A stretch of DNA of 64,000 nt from Megascapheus bottae (GCA_024803745.1 JANJXV010000025.1:16138341-16202340), one strand, 5' to 3'; counted from the first letter of the stretch, positions 52,536-63,486 are shown. The notes: generated by a model from the sequence alone, not told the origin. Numbers and translations are program-made.

Positions 52536-52667
52536 GTATACAGTCATATTGGCATGAATGACTATGAATGCTACTAATCCCTGGGTAACTATCTTCTAGA
52601 ACTTGATTCAGTCTGTTGAATGAAGTCACACAGAATGGTTTTTACCTAGAAGAAGAGAGTTTGGCAT

Positions 52668-52795
52668 TGGGTGGTGTATGGTAGCAGGTACCTGTAATAC
52701 AGGCATCCTGATTACTCCTGTAATCAGGAGTTTGAGACAGGCAAATCTGAGTTTTGATGCCCAACATAATCCTATATATCTCACACAGGTATGAA
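52668..52795 (+). mobile_element. B1-like SINE, rearranged
   Basis: 'gtggtgtatggtagcaggta' head; contains the small inverted repeat ctgattactcctgtaatcag. Confidence 0.5.
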
Positions 52796-53151
52796 TCAAA
52801 TTGCATAAAATCACGATACTTCATTAACAATAAAGCACTTCTTGAAAGTGATGGATGTTATTCATCCCACTTATCTATCCACTAAATATCTGTTAGGCTT
52901 CTGTGTAGGAGGCTCTATTCCACTATTGAACTAAGGACTTAACACTGGCGCTCTGGGGCTAATCAGGTAGGCATCAAATTCAGAGTAACTAAGATAAGAC
53001 CCTCAATTCTCATAAATACTTTTGCTTTCTCCAAAAGCCAGACAGTGGATCAGAAAGTACTCTGCCATATGAAAAGACACCATGAGAAATCCACACTCCC
53101 TAATAACAGGAAAGAACCTAATTGTGGGTTTGTATCTCCTCCTACTTTAAA
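52796..53151. other. unique non-coding stretch
   Basis: Nothing recognised. Confidence 0.55.
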
Positions 53152-53166
53152 AAAATGCATCAAAGA

Positions 53167-53342
53167 AGCTAGGAATGTGGCTTAGTGAAGCCATGGGTTC
53201 AATTCCTCAGTACCACATAAACAGAAAAAGCTGGAAGGGACACTGTTGCTCAAGTAGTAGAGTGTTAGCTTTGAGCAAAAGAAGCTCAGGGACAGTGTCC
53301 AGACCCTGAGTTCAAACCCCAGGACTGGCAAAAAAAAAAAAA
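53167..53342 (+). mobile_element. IDL-Geo SINE with head deletion and TSD
   Basis: The IDL loses the stretch between box A and 'gaagccatgggttcaattcc'. TSD 'aaaatgcatcaaaga' (53152-53166) and 'aaaatgcagcaaaga' (53343-53357). Confidence 0.94.
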
Positions 53343-53357
53343 AAAATGCAGCAAAGA

Positions 53358-53572
53358 GTTGAATGCCAATGCCTGATACTTGTAATCTCTACTCTCAGGA
53401 GGCTGAGATCTGAGAATCAAAGTTTGAGTCCATGAGACTCTTACCTGCAATGAACCAGTAAAAAGCTAGAAGTAGAGTTGTGACTTAAGTGACAGAGCAC
53501 TAGCCTTAAGTGAAAAAGTTAAAGGATAGTGCCTAGAACCTGAGTTCAAGACCCAGAACTAGCACTTATGTT

Positions 53573-53575
<3 letters not shown>
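53358..53575 (+). mobile_element. B1-Geo SINE
   Basis: Directly follows the TSD of the previous SINE; head partly deleted, Geo tail complete, CA end. Confidence 0.9.

Positions 53576-53612
<37 letters not shown>
53576..53612. repeat. (CA)n
   Basis: About 18 units at a B1-Geo 3' end. Confidence 0.97.
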
Positions 53613-53615
<3 letters not shown>

Positions 53616-53699
53616 TCACTTATTTTCTACATGAGAATGTATGCACTTAAGAGTTTTAACAATTGTATAAAATAAACATGGAAGGAATGCCACAGGAGT

Positions 53700-53792
53700 C
53701 ATTGGCACAACTCCTTGGATTCTTGCAGCCATCCTGTCTGGTAGGTATTTATAGCTTCTTGTTATGTAGATGAGGAAACTGAGACATTTTAA
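53700..53792 (+). mobile_element. MIR SINE fragment
   Basis: 'gcagccatcctgtctggtag', then 'gtatttatagcttcttg' and 'tagatgaggaaactgagaca' follow MIR order. Confidence 0.75.
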
Positions 53793-54380
53793 AAAAAATT
53801 AAAAAGATGCTATTGTCCTATATGTTTTCCTCTAGAAGTGGAAAACACACCTGCAGTCCCAGGAGTCCATGGCCCCTGGCAGGCTTGTGCTCTCCCCTGC
53901 CTGCTCTGTAATCACATGCCTGTGTTTGAAAGCATGTGGGCCACTCCTCCCAGAGGCAAGCTGACTCTGCCTTAAAGGAGCATCTGACTCTAATGATCCA
54001 TAAACATTTTATTGCTCCTTCTTTTAGAAGGTTGCTCCATCTCCCTAGCCCTTATAAACAAAGTGGCTCTTCAATCCTCCATCCACTCTGTCCCAACCAA
54101 ATGTGCTCAATAAGGCTGGGGAACCCGGGGGATTGTTCTGAGGTTGCCAATGTCCTCCAGTGGCCATCTATCCCATCTGTCATTGTCAAAGGCCATGGAG
54201 ATATCCACTGGTTTTCCAGTCCCCTGTCCAGTCTGCCCATCAAATTCATGCAATATATCAAATGACTCTGAGTACTTTCCCAAACCCCTGCTCCCAGGCT
54301 CAGAGTCAGGTCAACTTTCCTCCATGGAGTGTGCTTTCCTCAAAGTATGCATGTCCAGTGACCACCCAGATGATAACCAA
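53793..54380. other. unique non-coding stretch
   Basis: ORFs on both strands at 53936-54441 overlap and are not recognised. Confidence 0.55.
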
Positions 54381-54605
54381 AGCTGCCTGGCGCCGGCGGC
54401 TCCCACCTGTAATCCTAACTACTCAAGAGGCTGAAATCTGAGAGTCAAGGTTCAAAGCCAGTCTGTGCAAAAATGTCTAGGAGACTCTTTCTAATTAACC
54501 ACCAAAAAAGCCAACTCAAGTGCAACTCAAGTGGTAGAGTGCCAGCCTTGAATGAAAAAGACAAATGAGAACCTGGAACCCTGAGTTCAGCCTCTGTACT
54601 GGAGA
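54381..54605 (+). mobile_element. B1-Geo SINE with CpG-rich 5' end
   Basis: 5' end 'ctggcgccggcggctcccac' keeps four CpGs where most copies have TpG or CpA. Geo tail damaged. Confidence 0.9.
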
Positions 54606-54611
54606 GGAGCC

Positions 54612-54628
54612 GGGGGGGGGGGGGGGGG
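54612..54628. repeat. poly-G run
   Basis: About 17 consecutive G, followed by GGA/GA purines to 54660. Confidence 0.97.
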
Positions 54629-54689
54629 AGGAAGAGAAAGAGAGAGACGGGGAGGGGGGGATTGATTTTACTTATGCTAAACTGAGTCT

Positions 54690-54825
54690 CTTTCTGCTCA
54701 CCAAAAAGCCAGAAGTTGAACTGTGGCTTAAATGGTAACAGTGCCTAACTTTAGTAGAAAAAGCTAAAGGAAAACACTCAGGCCCTGAGTTCAAGCCTCA
54801 TTACTAGTACCAGTACCAGTATACA
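54690..54825 (+). mobile_element. B1-Geo SINE, 5'-truncated
   Basis: Begins at the end of the linker ('ctcaccaaaaagccagaag'); Geo complete to 'agttcaagcctcattac'. Confidence 0.9.
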
Positions 54826-54828
54826 TAC

Positions 54829-54842
54829 ACACACACACACAT

Positions 54843-54922
<80 letters not shown>
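54829..54922. repeat. (AC)n then (GA)n
   Basis: Compound microsatellite on a B1-Geo 3' end. Confidence 0.97.
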
Positions 54923-54923
<1 letters not shown>

Positions 54924-55289
54924 TAAAACTATGAGTCTCTTGCATTTGCAGCCAGGATTGACCAAGATCACACCTACAAGGCGAGCTGAGCATAATTCCA
55001 TTACTAGGCTCCCCCGTGCCACAGCAGACCCCACGCTGTGTTCTCCTCTCTGACCCATGACATTGCACAGAACTCAGGACCAGGACACCACTGCAAACCC
55101 TCCTTACAGGGGTGCCTTTTGGATTTCTGGCAGGAATTCTAGTAATCTGCAATAATAATCATTGCCATAAACAGTTGGTGGTCTCTGCATTCAGGAAATT
55201 AGTTCTCAGGGGCAAAGTCTGTCTTGTGAGGAAACATGCCTGTCCCTTCAGGGACAGACTGAGAGCATGTGTGTCTATAAAACCACAGC
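54923..55289. other. unique non-coding stretch
   Basis: Nothing recognised. Confidence 0.55.
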
Positions 55290-55475
55290 TAGGCCAGACA
55301 CTGGTGGCTCATGCCTGGAATCCTAGCCAGCCCAGGTGAGAAAGTCCATAAGATTCTTACTCCAATTAATCACCAGAAATCCAGAAGTGGAGCAGTGGCC
55401 CAAGTGGTAGAGCACTAGCCTTGATCAAAAAAAACTCAGGAACTGTCTCTGATTTTAAGCCCCAAGATTGGTATG
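55290..55475 (+). mobile_element. B1-Geo SINE, head shortened
   Basis: Head jumps from 'ggaatcctagcc' to 'agcccaggtgagaaagtcc'. Geo end damaged; GGAA/GGGA tract follows. Confidence 0.9.
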
Positions 55476-55530
55476 GAAGGAAGGGAGGGAGGGAGGGAGG
55501 GATGGAGAGAGGAAGGGAGGAAGGAAGGAA
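55476..55530. repeat. (GGGA)n/(GGAA)n
   Basis: Purine array at the SINE tail. Confidence 0.94.
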
Positions 55531-55817
55531 AGAAACATCGCACTGAAAAGAAAACCCACATTGTGCTTCCTAATAGGACCTGGAAATAGGAGATGGGCCC
55601 CTGCCACTCCTGGCTTGGAGAGACTGGGCTGATGACTGAGAAGTTGCAAGGCACATTCACCACCCTGGAATGAAGACATGAGCAATGGCTGCCCGCCTGA
55701 CCGCACACCTGGAGCAAAGACATTATTCCCAGATCCAGAGCATCATCTTCATGCAAGTTCAAGAGAGAGAGAGCAGAGGTAGTTGAAATCAGGCTGAGTT
55801 GACCTTTGTTTTGCCCT

Positions 55818-55894
55818 CCCTCCCTTCCTTCCTTCCTTCCTTCCTTCCTTCCTTCCTTCCTTCCTTCCTTCCTTCCTTCCTTCCTTCCTTCCTT
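55818..55894. repeat. (CTTC)n
   Basis: About 18 CTTC units; complement of a GAAG tail of the next reverse SINE. Confidence 0.98.
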
Positions 55895-56428
55895 CTTTTT
55901 GTGCTGGTCCTAAGGTTTAAACTCAGGGCCTGGGTACTGTCTCTGAACTTTTTTTTAGTGGGTCATGGGGCTTGAACTCGGCCTGGGCACTGTCCCTGAG
56001 CTCTTCAGCTCAAGGTACCACCCTACCCCTGAGGCAGGGTGGTGTCCCTGAGCTCTTCAACTCAAGGCTACCACCCTACCCTTGAGCCAAGTTCCATTTT
56101 CTTGGAGATAAGAGTCTCAGATCCTTTTGTGCCCTGGCTGGCTATGAACCTTGATCCTCAGATCTCAGCCTGCTGAGAGCTAGGATTACAAGTGTAAGCC
56201 ATGGCACTGCATGGCTCTCTGAACTTTTTCTGCCCAAGACTGACCCTCTACCACTTGAGCTACAGCTCCACTTCCAGCTTTTTTGTTTTGTTTTGTGTTT
56301 TGGTCGTTAACTGGAGATAAGAATCATACAAACTTTCCTATCTGGACTGGCTGTGAACTGTGATCCTCGGATCTCAACCTCTTAAGTAGATAGGATTACA
56401 TGCATGAGCCAGCCACTGGTGCCAGCTT
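55895..56428 (-). mobile_element. B1-Geo SINE, outer copy (interrupted)
   Basis: Geo 3' end at 55895-55954, resumes at 56216 with 'tctctgaactttttctgccc', then linker and head to 56428. Confidence 0.93.
55955..56215 (-). mobile_element. B1-Geo SINE nested in B1-Geo, with internal duplication
   Basis: Subfamily copy ('ggggcttgaactcggcctgg', 'tcagatccttttgtgccctg'). TSD 'tctctgaacttttt' at 55940-55953 and 56216-56229, identical. A roughly 42-bp segment beginning 'tgtccctgagctcttca' is present twice. Confidence 0.95.
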
Positions 56429-57147
56429 CTTGTCAGCTATACATAACCACATTGATAATTTTGCCTCTGTATTGATATTTTTGTCTGAACTGATCATTTT
56501 ATAGGACCTGAGAAAGATGTTTATAAACATCCAAATGGCTCCTTGCAAGAAAAAAAAAATTCCCCAATCTTGTATCTTCATCCCTCGCCTGGTGAGACAA
56601 ATCTTTATCCTTTGAAGCTAGGCCTTAAAAAAAAAAAAAAAAAGCAAGACCCTGAGGCCCTATGTGCTTTGAACATCACACAAACAAAATAAGAGATAAA
56701 AATAAAATAAGCTCTTCATACTAGGAGCATGTAACAGTACAGCATTTGGGGAAATTGTTTAGCCACCAGAGAAATCAGTAGATATCCATATAGTACTACC
56801 ACACAGAGTTAAGCCTGGAATGTGCCAGCCCAGTGTTGTGGTAACAGGGACACTGAAGAATGCTATGGGTGGTATGTGCTGATGTCAAAGTCCAGTATTA
56901 GAGAATCCTAAGACATCACCATTATCCTTCATGACCCATGATGCATCTGTCCTGTAGGAACATCTCAGCCCTTTTGAGAACACATTTCTATTTCTGGCAT
57001 GGACTATCTGCAGGAATTAATAAGCTCCATGAACTGTGTTTGTCATGAGAACAAGGTTTCCATGCCCCTATACCATTACCTGCTCTAAATTATTACCTGG
57101 GCTTCATTGTTCATTTTAATGAATTTCTGGGATGTCAAGAAAGGATT
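56429..57147. other. unique non-coding stretch
   Basis: A9 at 56550 and A17 at 56626 are orphan A runs. No gene. Confidence 0.5.
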
Positions 57148-57378
57148 TGGAGCTAGGACCATGTCTATAATTCTTGCTACTCAGGGAGGCTGAGATCTGG
57201 GGATCATGGTTCAAAACCAGGGAGATCAGGAAAGTTCTAGAGACTCTATATTCAATTAACTACCAACAGGTGGGAAATACTGCTGTGGCTTAAGTGGTAA
57301 AGCTCTAGCCTTGAGTGAAAAAGCTAAGGGACAGTACCCTGGACTCTGTGTTCAATTCCCAATATCAGTACAAAATTT
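57148..57378 (+). mobile_element. B1-Geo SINE, degenerate
   Basis: 'cttgctactcagggaggctg', then Geo 'gtggcttaagtggtaaagct' and 'tgtgttcaattccc'. Confidence 0.88.
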
Positions 57379-57954
57379 TAAAAATACCTAAATAAAAGTT
57401 GGCTTTGTGGAAGTATGTATAGGCCATCTCATATTGTCCCTACCTGGATTGTATTAAAAAAGATGAGCCAGAAGCAGGTACTTCACAGCTCTATCTGGAG
57501 CACTTTATCACAGAGACCAGTGTGGACTGGTGACAGCCTCATGGTTTATGAGGAAGAAGAAAAGGGAAAGACATGAACATGACATGGATCCCATGAGCAA
57601 AGCCTCCCCTGGGTGGTATTTTGGGACATTAGCTCAGGCTGTCTTGTCCTCAGTCATCTCACTGGCATTTAAGTAGCCCCTTGGGTTACAGATCATGGCA
57701 GGTGCTGGGAAGTGAAGAAGGCCATGCTAAAAATACTGGCCTCTTCTGGAACTCGGCCAGCAGCCCCAAAGAAACTCCCTCCTCCAGGGTCAGGATTCAA
57801 GAAAAGCAACGATATCTTCTGCTGGGAGCCCTCGGGAAGATCCACTTCCCTAGTCCACTGAAGTGACTGAAGGGGGAAAATGGATCGTGGGAGAAAACCT
57901 TAGAAGAAGCATTCCTGAGAAATAGCAACCTTGACTAACGTAAGGAAACGGGGT
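57379..57954. other. unique non-coding stretch
   Basis: Nothing recognised. Confidence 0.55.
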
Positions 57955-58380
57955 TTCACTGGGCATGAGTGGCACACGCCTGTAATCCTAGCTACTCAGG
58001 AGGTGGAGATCTGAGGCAAGAATGTTTGTGAAACTCTTATCTTCAGTTAACCACCAGAAAACTGGAAGTGAAGCTGGGGCTAAAAGTAGTAGAGCACTAG
58101 CCTTGAGCAAAAAGAACTCAGGAAGGGGCCAGAAATTTGGCCTAGTGGCAGAGTGCTTGCCTGGCATGCAAGAAGACCCAGGTTCAATTCCTCGGTCTCA
58201 CCAAATAGAAAAAAGCCGGAAGTGATGAGTGGTGCTGAGGCTCAAGCGGTGGAGCTCTAGCCTTGAGAAAGCCCAAGGACAGTGCTCAGACCGTGAGCTC
58301 AAGCTCAGGACAGGCAAAAAAAAACAAAACAACAAAAAAAACCTCAGGGATAGTGCCCAGATCTCATGATTGACAAAAAC
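57955..58380 (+). mobile_element. B1-Geo SINE, outer copy (interrupted)
   Basis: Head, linker and Geo to 'aaaagaactcaggaag' (about 58125); resumes near 58341 with 'acctcagggatagtgcccag' and 'catgattgac'. Confidence 0.9.
58127..58340 (+). mobile_element. IDL-Geo SINE nested in B1-Geo
   Basis: Complete copy with a small insertion at the monomer junction ('gaagtgatgagtggtgctga'). Flanks 'aactcagga' and 'acctcaggg' are an approximate TSD. Confidence 0.92.
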
Positions 58381-58407
58381 AAAACAACAAACACAAAGAA
58401 AAGAAAA

Positions 58408-58640
58408 AGGTGCCAGTGGCTTGCTCACACCTGTAATCCTAGCTACTCAGGAGGCTGAGATCTGAGGCTTATGATTCAAAGCCAGCCCAGGCAGGAAAAT
58501 CCCCCCAATTAACCACTCCAAAAGCAGAAGTGACGCTGTGGTTTAAAGTGGTAAGAGCACTAGCCTTGAGCAAAAGTGTTTAGGGATAGTCGATAGGCCT
58601 GGAGTTCAAGCCCCACAACTGACAAACAAAACAAAACAGG
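58408..58640 (+). mobile_element. B1-Geo SINE
   Basis: Well-kept head; part of the linker lost ('aaaatccccccaattaacca'); AACAA tail. Confidence 0.93.
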
Positions 58641-58727
58641 CTTTCTTAAGATTCCAAAGACATAGAAAGATTTTACAGATCAGTGGAGAAAAGATCTTAG
58701 AAACAAAAACCAAACTTACTGTGAACT

Positions 58728-58916
58728 TTTTTTTTAAGATTCTGGTACCAGGACATGAACTCCGGTCCTCATGCTATCCTTCAACTTCAGTACTCTACTA
58801 TTTGAGTCACAGCTCCATTCTTGGCTGTGTACCCGGGCTGGCTTTGAACCATGATTCTCAGATCTCAACCTCTTGAGTAGCTAGGGTTACAGGCCTGAGA
58901 CACCAGTGCCAGGCTC
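58728..58916 (-). mobile_element. B1-Geo SINE, linker deleted
   Basis: Geo end 'ggtaccaggacatgaactcc', then 'cattcttggctgtgtacccg' joins Geo directly to the head. Confidence 0.87.
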
Positions 58917-59415
58917 TTACTATGTACTTTCCTTAACTTCATCCCACACTCAGGCTTTCCAGCCAAACCACCCCACTGAAAATTAAGTGTCAGAAGTTTG
59001 GGTACAATATGTTAGCAATCTAATTTTTAATCTAACGTGGTAGCCTTCAGAAAGTCTGAAGATTATACTGCAAGGGGACACATGCAGTCCTTCTCTGTAG
59101 CCTTTGGGTTTGGTGGGGTACACTGTAGGAGCTGGGCTTTGCTTTGCTGGGCACATGGGATACTTCATGTGTCACCTCCACATGTGTTCCTGGAGAAACA
59201 TCAGAAACAAGTGTAAAGCCATGAAAATGAACAGGTGGCTTTCTATAGGAAAAGAATGTGGGGTTTTCTGGGAAGTAAGGATTAAAACCATTGCAAAGTC
59301 CAGATGTGGCCGGAAGCTCGCCCAAGTCTCCAGATCTTCAAGGCCTGGAGACATTTTTATTTCAAATATGAAGTTTAAAACAGACTTAGGAATGAATAAA
59401 TACGTTTTTAAAAAA
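58917..59415. other. unique non-coding stretch
   Basis: A 136-codon + ORF (59104-59514) runs from here into the next SINE and is not recognised. Confidence 0.5.
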
Positions 59416-59638
59416 TGCCAGGCACTGGTGGCTCACACCTGTAATCCTAGCTACTCAGGAGGCCGAGATCTGAGGATCAAGGTTCAAAGCCAGCCTGGGC
59501 ACAAAAGGACCTGAAACTCTTATCTCCAGTTAACCTCTAGAAAATGGGACTTGGCTCAAGGGTAGGGTTGTAGCCTTGAGCTGAAGAGCTCAGGGACAAT
59601 GCCCAGGCCAAGTTCAAGCCCCATGACCCACATAATAA

Positions 59639-59640
<2 letters not shown>
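59416..59640 (+). mobile_element. B1-Geo SINE ('ctgaagagct' subfamily)
   Basis: Good head; Geo start deleted, then 'gggttgtagccttgagctga' and 'cccatgacccac'; tail becomes ATAG units. Confidence 0.93.
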
Positions 59641-59678
<38 letters not shown>

Positions 59679-59679
59679 T
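59641..59679. repeat. (ATAG)n
   Basis: About 10 units at the B1-Geo 3' end. Confidence 0.97.
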
Positions 59680-59682
59680 ATT

Positions 59683-59885
59683 ATTGCCAGGCTCAGTGGC
59701 TCAGGCCTGTAATCCTAGCTACTCTGGAGACTGAGTTTAGGAGGATCAAGGTTCAAGGTCAACTAACCAGAAATAGTTCATGAGACCCTAACCAGAAACA
59801 AATGAGCAGGGAGGGTATGGGTCATATAGTAGAATGCTCAGCCTAGCAAGCATGAGGCCTAAAATTCAAAGTTCAGTGTGAGTGG
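59683..59885 (+). mobile_element. B1-dID SINE
   Basis: 7SL head 'ggctcaggcctgtaatccta'; tail 'ggtatgggtcatatagtaga' and 'ctagcaagcatgaggcct' is dID, not Geo. Confidence 0.72.
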
Positions 59886-59960
59886 AGGAAGAGGAGGAGG
59901 AGGATGAAGAGGGGGAGAAGGAGGAGGAAGAGGGGGGAGGGGGAGGAGGATAGAAGGGAA
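59886..59960. repeat. GGA-rich purine tract
   Basis: GGAAGA/GGAGGA at the 3' end of the B1-dID. Confidence 0.93.
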
Positions 59961-60112
59961 TAGAAATTAATTTATAGAAAAGAAAGTACAGCAGTACTCA
60001 TCATAAAGTTGTAAGAGATTATACCAGAAAAACTAATGAACTTGAGAGTGTGTGTTTTCAACTTTACATACACAAATGAAAATATTGCTCTTGAGAAAAC
60101 AAAATTTTATCC

Positions 60113-60334
60113 TGCTGGGAGCCAGAAGCTTATGCCTATAATCCTGCTGAGGAGGCTGATATCTAAGAATTGTGATTCAAAACCAGCCTGCTTAGGAAAG
60201 CCCACGAAACTCTTGTCTTCCATTAACCACCAATACAACCAGAAATGGAGCTGTAGCTCAAGTGGTAGAACACTAGCCTTGAGCAAAAATGCTAAGGGAC
60301 AACATCCAGGCTCTGAGTTCAAGCCTAAGGACTG

Positions 60335-60338
<4 letters not shown>
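60113..60338 (+). mobile_element. B1-Geo SINE
   Basis: Full structure, Geo 'gtagctcaagtggtagaaca', 'gagttcaagcctaaggact'. Confidence 0.94.

Positions 60339-60386
<48 letters not shown>
60339..60386. repeat. (CA)n
   Basis: About 24 units on a B1-Geo 3' end. Confidence 0.98.
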
Positions 60387-60389
<3 letters not shown>

Positions 60390-61147
60390 TTCCATCCTAA
60401 ATTAAGCTTACTTAAACCTATCATAGATGCTGCTGTTGAGAAAATATAAAACATAAGACAGGAAAGCTATGAGGAATGTTGTTGTTTGGGTTTGGGGTTT
60501 TTTGTTTTTGTTTTTGTTTTTTGTCCAGGTAAACTCTCTAGGTAGCAAGCATATTCCACAGATCTCCATCAGGCCAGCTGTGTGCCATTGAACAATGAAG
60601 GCACACATCTGCCAGGGTCTGAAGACCTTTTGTCAGATTAACAAAACATCCCAGGAGGCAGAGGCTATTTTCATGGGTCCATACCAAATCCTTGGGAAAC
60701 AAAACTCCCTAGTGTATGAGACAAGCCTGTTCTATCTTGTTCTGTACCACAATGAGCCGGGAGCATAACTCACTGCATTCCAGAGCCTAGTGAGAAAGAA
60801 GTGCTTGGGTCCCCATTTAATTATAGATTCTTCACTTTCCCTTAATTGCTTGAGTCAGCAAGGGTGACTCTGGAGGAGTCACTATGCACAGGTAAGAGCT
60901 TTTGCTGTTAAACAAGGTGTAACTGTCAGCTAATGAAGATTTTGTTTTGCTTTGTTTTAAACAAACAGCTCTTGATATAAATATTCAAACAAGCATTCCT
61001 GTGTTGGATTAGGATACTCTATCCTTTGGATAGAGTTTGAAATTAAATATTGGAAAATATTATAGGTCAAGGACAGAAACTTTTTAGAGCAGGAAAGGAA
61101 CAGGATGGCTAATAGGAGGCTCTCCTAGAAAAACTGAGGAAGTCCTG
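60387..61147. other. unique stretch, candidate regulatory
   Basis: Repeat-free, with an NF-E2/AP-1 motif (listed) and an AT-rich right side. Confidence 0.45.
60851..60860 (-). promoter_or_regulatory. NF-E2 / AP-1-type motif
   Basis: Minus strand TGCTGACTCA, an NF-E2/MARE-type decamer in unique sequence. Motif only. Confidence 0.3.
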
Positions 61148-61270
61148 CATTGCAGCACACATCTTAAATCCTAATGTTCAGGAGTCTGAGATAGGAGGGT
61201 GAGGCGTTCAAAAGCAGCCTGGGGGACATAGTGAGTTCAAGGTTGACCTGGGTAATATTGCAAGATACTG
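61148..61270 (+). mobile_element. B1 SINE
   Basis: Classic rodent B1 order: 'cacacatcttaaatcctaat', 'cagcctgggggacatagtga', 'gttcaaggttgacctgggta'. GGAA repeat follows. Confidence 0.8.
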
Positions 61271-61350
61271 ATGAAGGAAGGAAGGAAAGAAGACAGGGAG
61301 GGGGAGAAGAGAGAGGAGAGGAAAGAAGAGGAGAGGAGAGGAAGAAAAGA
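61271..61350. repeat. (GGAA)n / GGAGA purine tract
   Basis: Grows from the B1 A-tail. Confidence 0.93.
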
Positions 61351-61539
61351 AAAGCTAAGCTATGTGATCTTTACAATTTAGAGGCCCAGGAAGCCTGCTG
61401 GGACAATGATAATATGATTAGAAATGCATACACCCCTGAAGACAGTGGATCCCAACCTTACACATAGCTCTTTTTTCCTAAAAGAAAAAAATTATATCTC
61501 CTCCATTTTTTGGATCATAAATATCTTGAAGGCTTTCTG

Positions 61540-61800
61540 TTTAGCTTGTAGTGCTTTCAGGGCTGTGGCCTAGTGAAAGGAAGTTAGATCATTGGGGATG
61601 TGCTCTGAAAGGGAATTTCAGGACTTAGGTCCCTTCCTGTCACTGCCTTTATTTCCTGGCTGCCATGAGGTGAATTGTCCTCCTCTATCTCACATTCCCA
61701 CCATGATATGCTACCTCATCATAGGTCCAGAAGTAGCTATCCAAACAAACACAGACTGAAACTTCCACAATTGTGAGCCAAAAATAAACCTCTATTAATG
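61540..61800 (+). mobile_element. MaLR-type LTR remnant, 3' part
   Basis: 'ggctgccatgaggtgaattg', followed by 'ttcccaccatgatatgctac' and 'ttgtgagccaaaaataaacc', as in MaLR LTRs with a polyadenylation-type 'aataaacc'. Family from memory of consensus. Confidence 0.6.
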
Positions 61801-62089
61801 GTCAGGGTCACAGGAAACTGGAGTTCAAGGGACAGTTCTGACAGGTCCAATAAACTATCATCCAAGTCCCTGTCCATGCCTCTAAAGATTCAGGCACACC
61901 CATCACCTGGGAGATGGGACTTCACCTTCCTCCATCATGAAGACGGCACCAGTTAAACTCAATTCCCTCTCCACCACATGGCCAAAATGGTACCAGCTAG
62001 ACCTAGCATCCCCATTTCATTGTGAGAGGAGAAAAGTCAAGCACACACAATCCCTCAAGGAGCTTCTTTGTGTCTAGGCTTTTTGTTTT

Positions 62090-62258
62090 GCTTTGCAAGT
62101 ACCAGCGCCTCAAATTAGCTCTACTTACTTGTTCATGACTAGTGCTCTACCACTTAAAGGCATACCTCCAGCCTGACATTTTGCTGGAAATGGACTCTCT
62201 TAAGCTGCCCTTTGAAGTAGGACCCTGCAAATTCCAGCCTCCTGAGTAGCTTGAGCCC
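62090..62258 (-). mobile_element. B1-dID or B1-Geo SINE, old
   Basis: 'ctagtgctctaccacttaaa', followed by 'ggcatacctccagcc' and 'ccagcctcctgagtagcttg'. Tail looks dID-like. Confidence 0.55.
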
Positions 62259-62279
62259 CTGGTCCCTGGCTTCAGTTGC

Positions 62280-62390
62280 CTCATCTTACAGATGAGAAAA
62301 CTGAGACTTAGAGAGGTTTGATCTAGCCACAGTGCCATTGCAAGGAAGAGGCCAAACCAGATTTAGGTGTTGGCGTCTTAACTAAACCCT
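62280..62390 (+). mobile_element. MIR SINE fragment
   Basis: 'catcttacagatgagaaaac', then 'tgagacttagagaggtttga' in MIR order. Confidence 0.75.
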
Positions 62391-63200
62391 GAGCTGAGAG
62401 TTAGCTCACTCTGTGGTTCACAGTTCTGTATGTTCCCCCATGGGCCTGGAAATGCATGGTTATTCCTACGGGTGAGTTGACATGTGCCATTCACAGGGAA
62501 CTAAATAGTCTGACCATGAGATCAGTATATTTTTTTCCCCTCTTGGGCAGCCAGGTTAGTGGAAGAAACTTGATAAAATCCTACTAGGGGAACTTGATCA
62601 TTCTCTGAAGAACTTACAAGTTGTTTGGCTGGCCTAATCTGCTCAGATACCATCCTGGGAATATTGGGTATCGGTGTACTACAGGCTGTGAATTATCCTT
62701 TTGGGACTTTTAACAAGACCCTCTCTCCTCCCTATCCTGTCTTAGCTGATCTCTGGCAAGACCTTGGGGACAGCTCCCTCTCCTCCTACTCTCACTGGTG
62801 CTCTAAAAAGAGCAAGCTTTTCCCCCTGAGGTGCTGGAGGGGAAGGGGATTTAAGAGACACAGGGAAGGAGATAGGAACTCCTTCCTTCATTGCCAACCC
62901 TGCTCACAATGCAGGGCTAGCTCTCTTATCCCCGAGTTCTGGCTGTGGTTACTATGCCTTAGTTGCAATGCTTCTCCAATGATTTGGGGTGCCTGAGCAC
63001 CTAACACAAGAGAATCTGACTTCCTAAAACTCAGTGCAAGGAAAATGATGAAAGATTAGATCTCAGTGGACTTCCAGCATCATCTGCCTGTTGGACTTTA
63101 TAACAAGAAGGAGGCTGCTACTAGGCAAGGTGACACAGCTGGTGGTCACGGAGACCAAACCTCAAGTTGTCTGAATCTAAACCCAACATTCTTTCCCCTT
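62391..63200. other. unique non-coding stretch
   Basis: A 123-codon + ORF (62625-62996) with no recognised domain; not called. Confidence 0.5.
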
Positions 63201-63414
63201 GGAGCTGGTTGGCTCACACCTGTAATCCTAACTACTCAGGAGGTTGAGATCTGAGGATCTCAGTCTGAAGGGGCAGTAAAGTCCCTGAAACTCCAATTAA
63301 CCAGCAAGAAGCTGGAAGTCGAGGTGTGACTCAAATGGTAGAGCACCAGTCTTAAGCGGAAAAAGCCAAGGCAGGGTACTAAGACCCTAAGTTCAATCTC
63401 TAATACTGGCATTT
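63201..63414 (+). mobile_element. B1-Geo SINE
   Basis: Head 'ggctcacacctgtaatccta', short linker, Geo 'gtgactcaaatggtagagca'. Confidence 0.92.
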
Positions 63415-63486
63415 ATCCTCCCTCCCCCAATTCTAGTCCTACACATCTGTACAACACATACACACCCAGAAATGCTGGGAGAGCAA

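Noticed and set aside
59104..59514. 136-codon + ORF
   Set aside because: The C-terminal part is translated from a B1-Geo head (VAHTCNPSYSGG type), which recurs in many spurious ORFs here.
62625..62996. 123-codon + ORF
   Set aside because: No domain, no signal of splicing or conservation visible.
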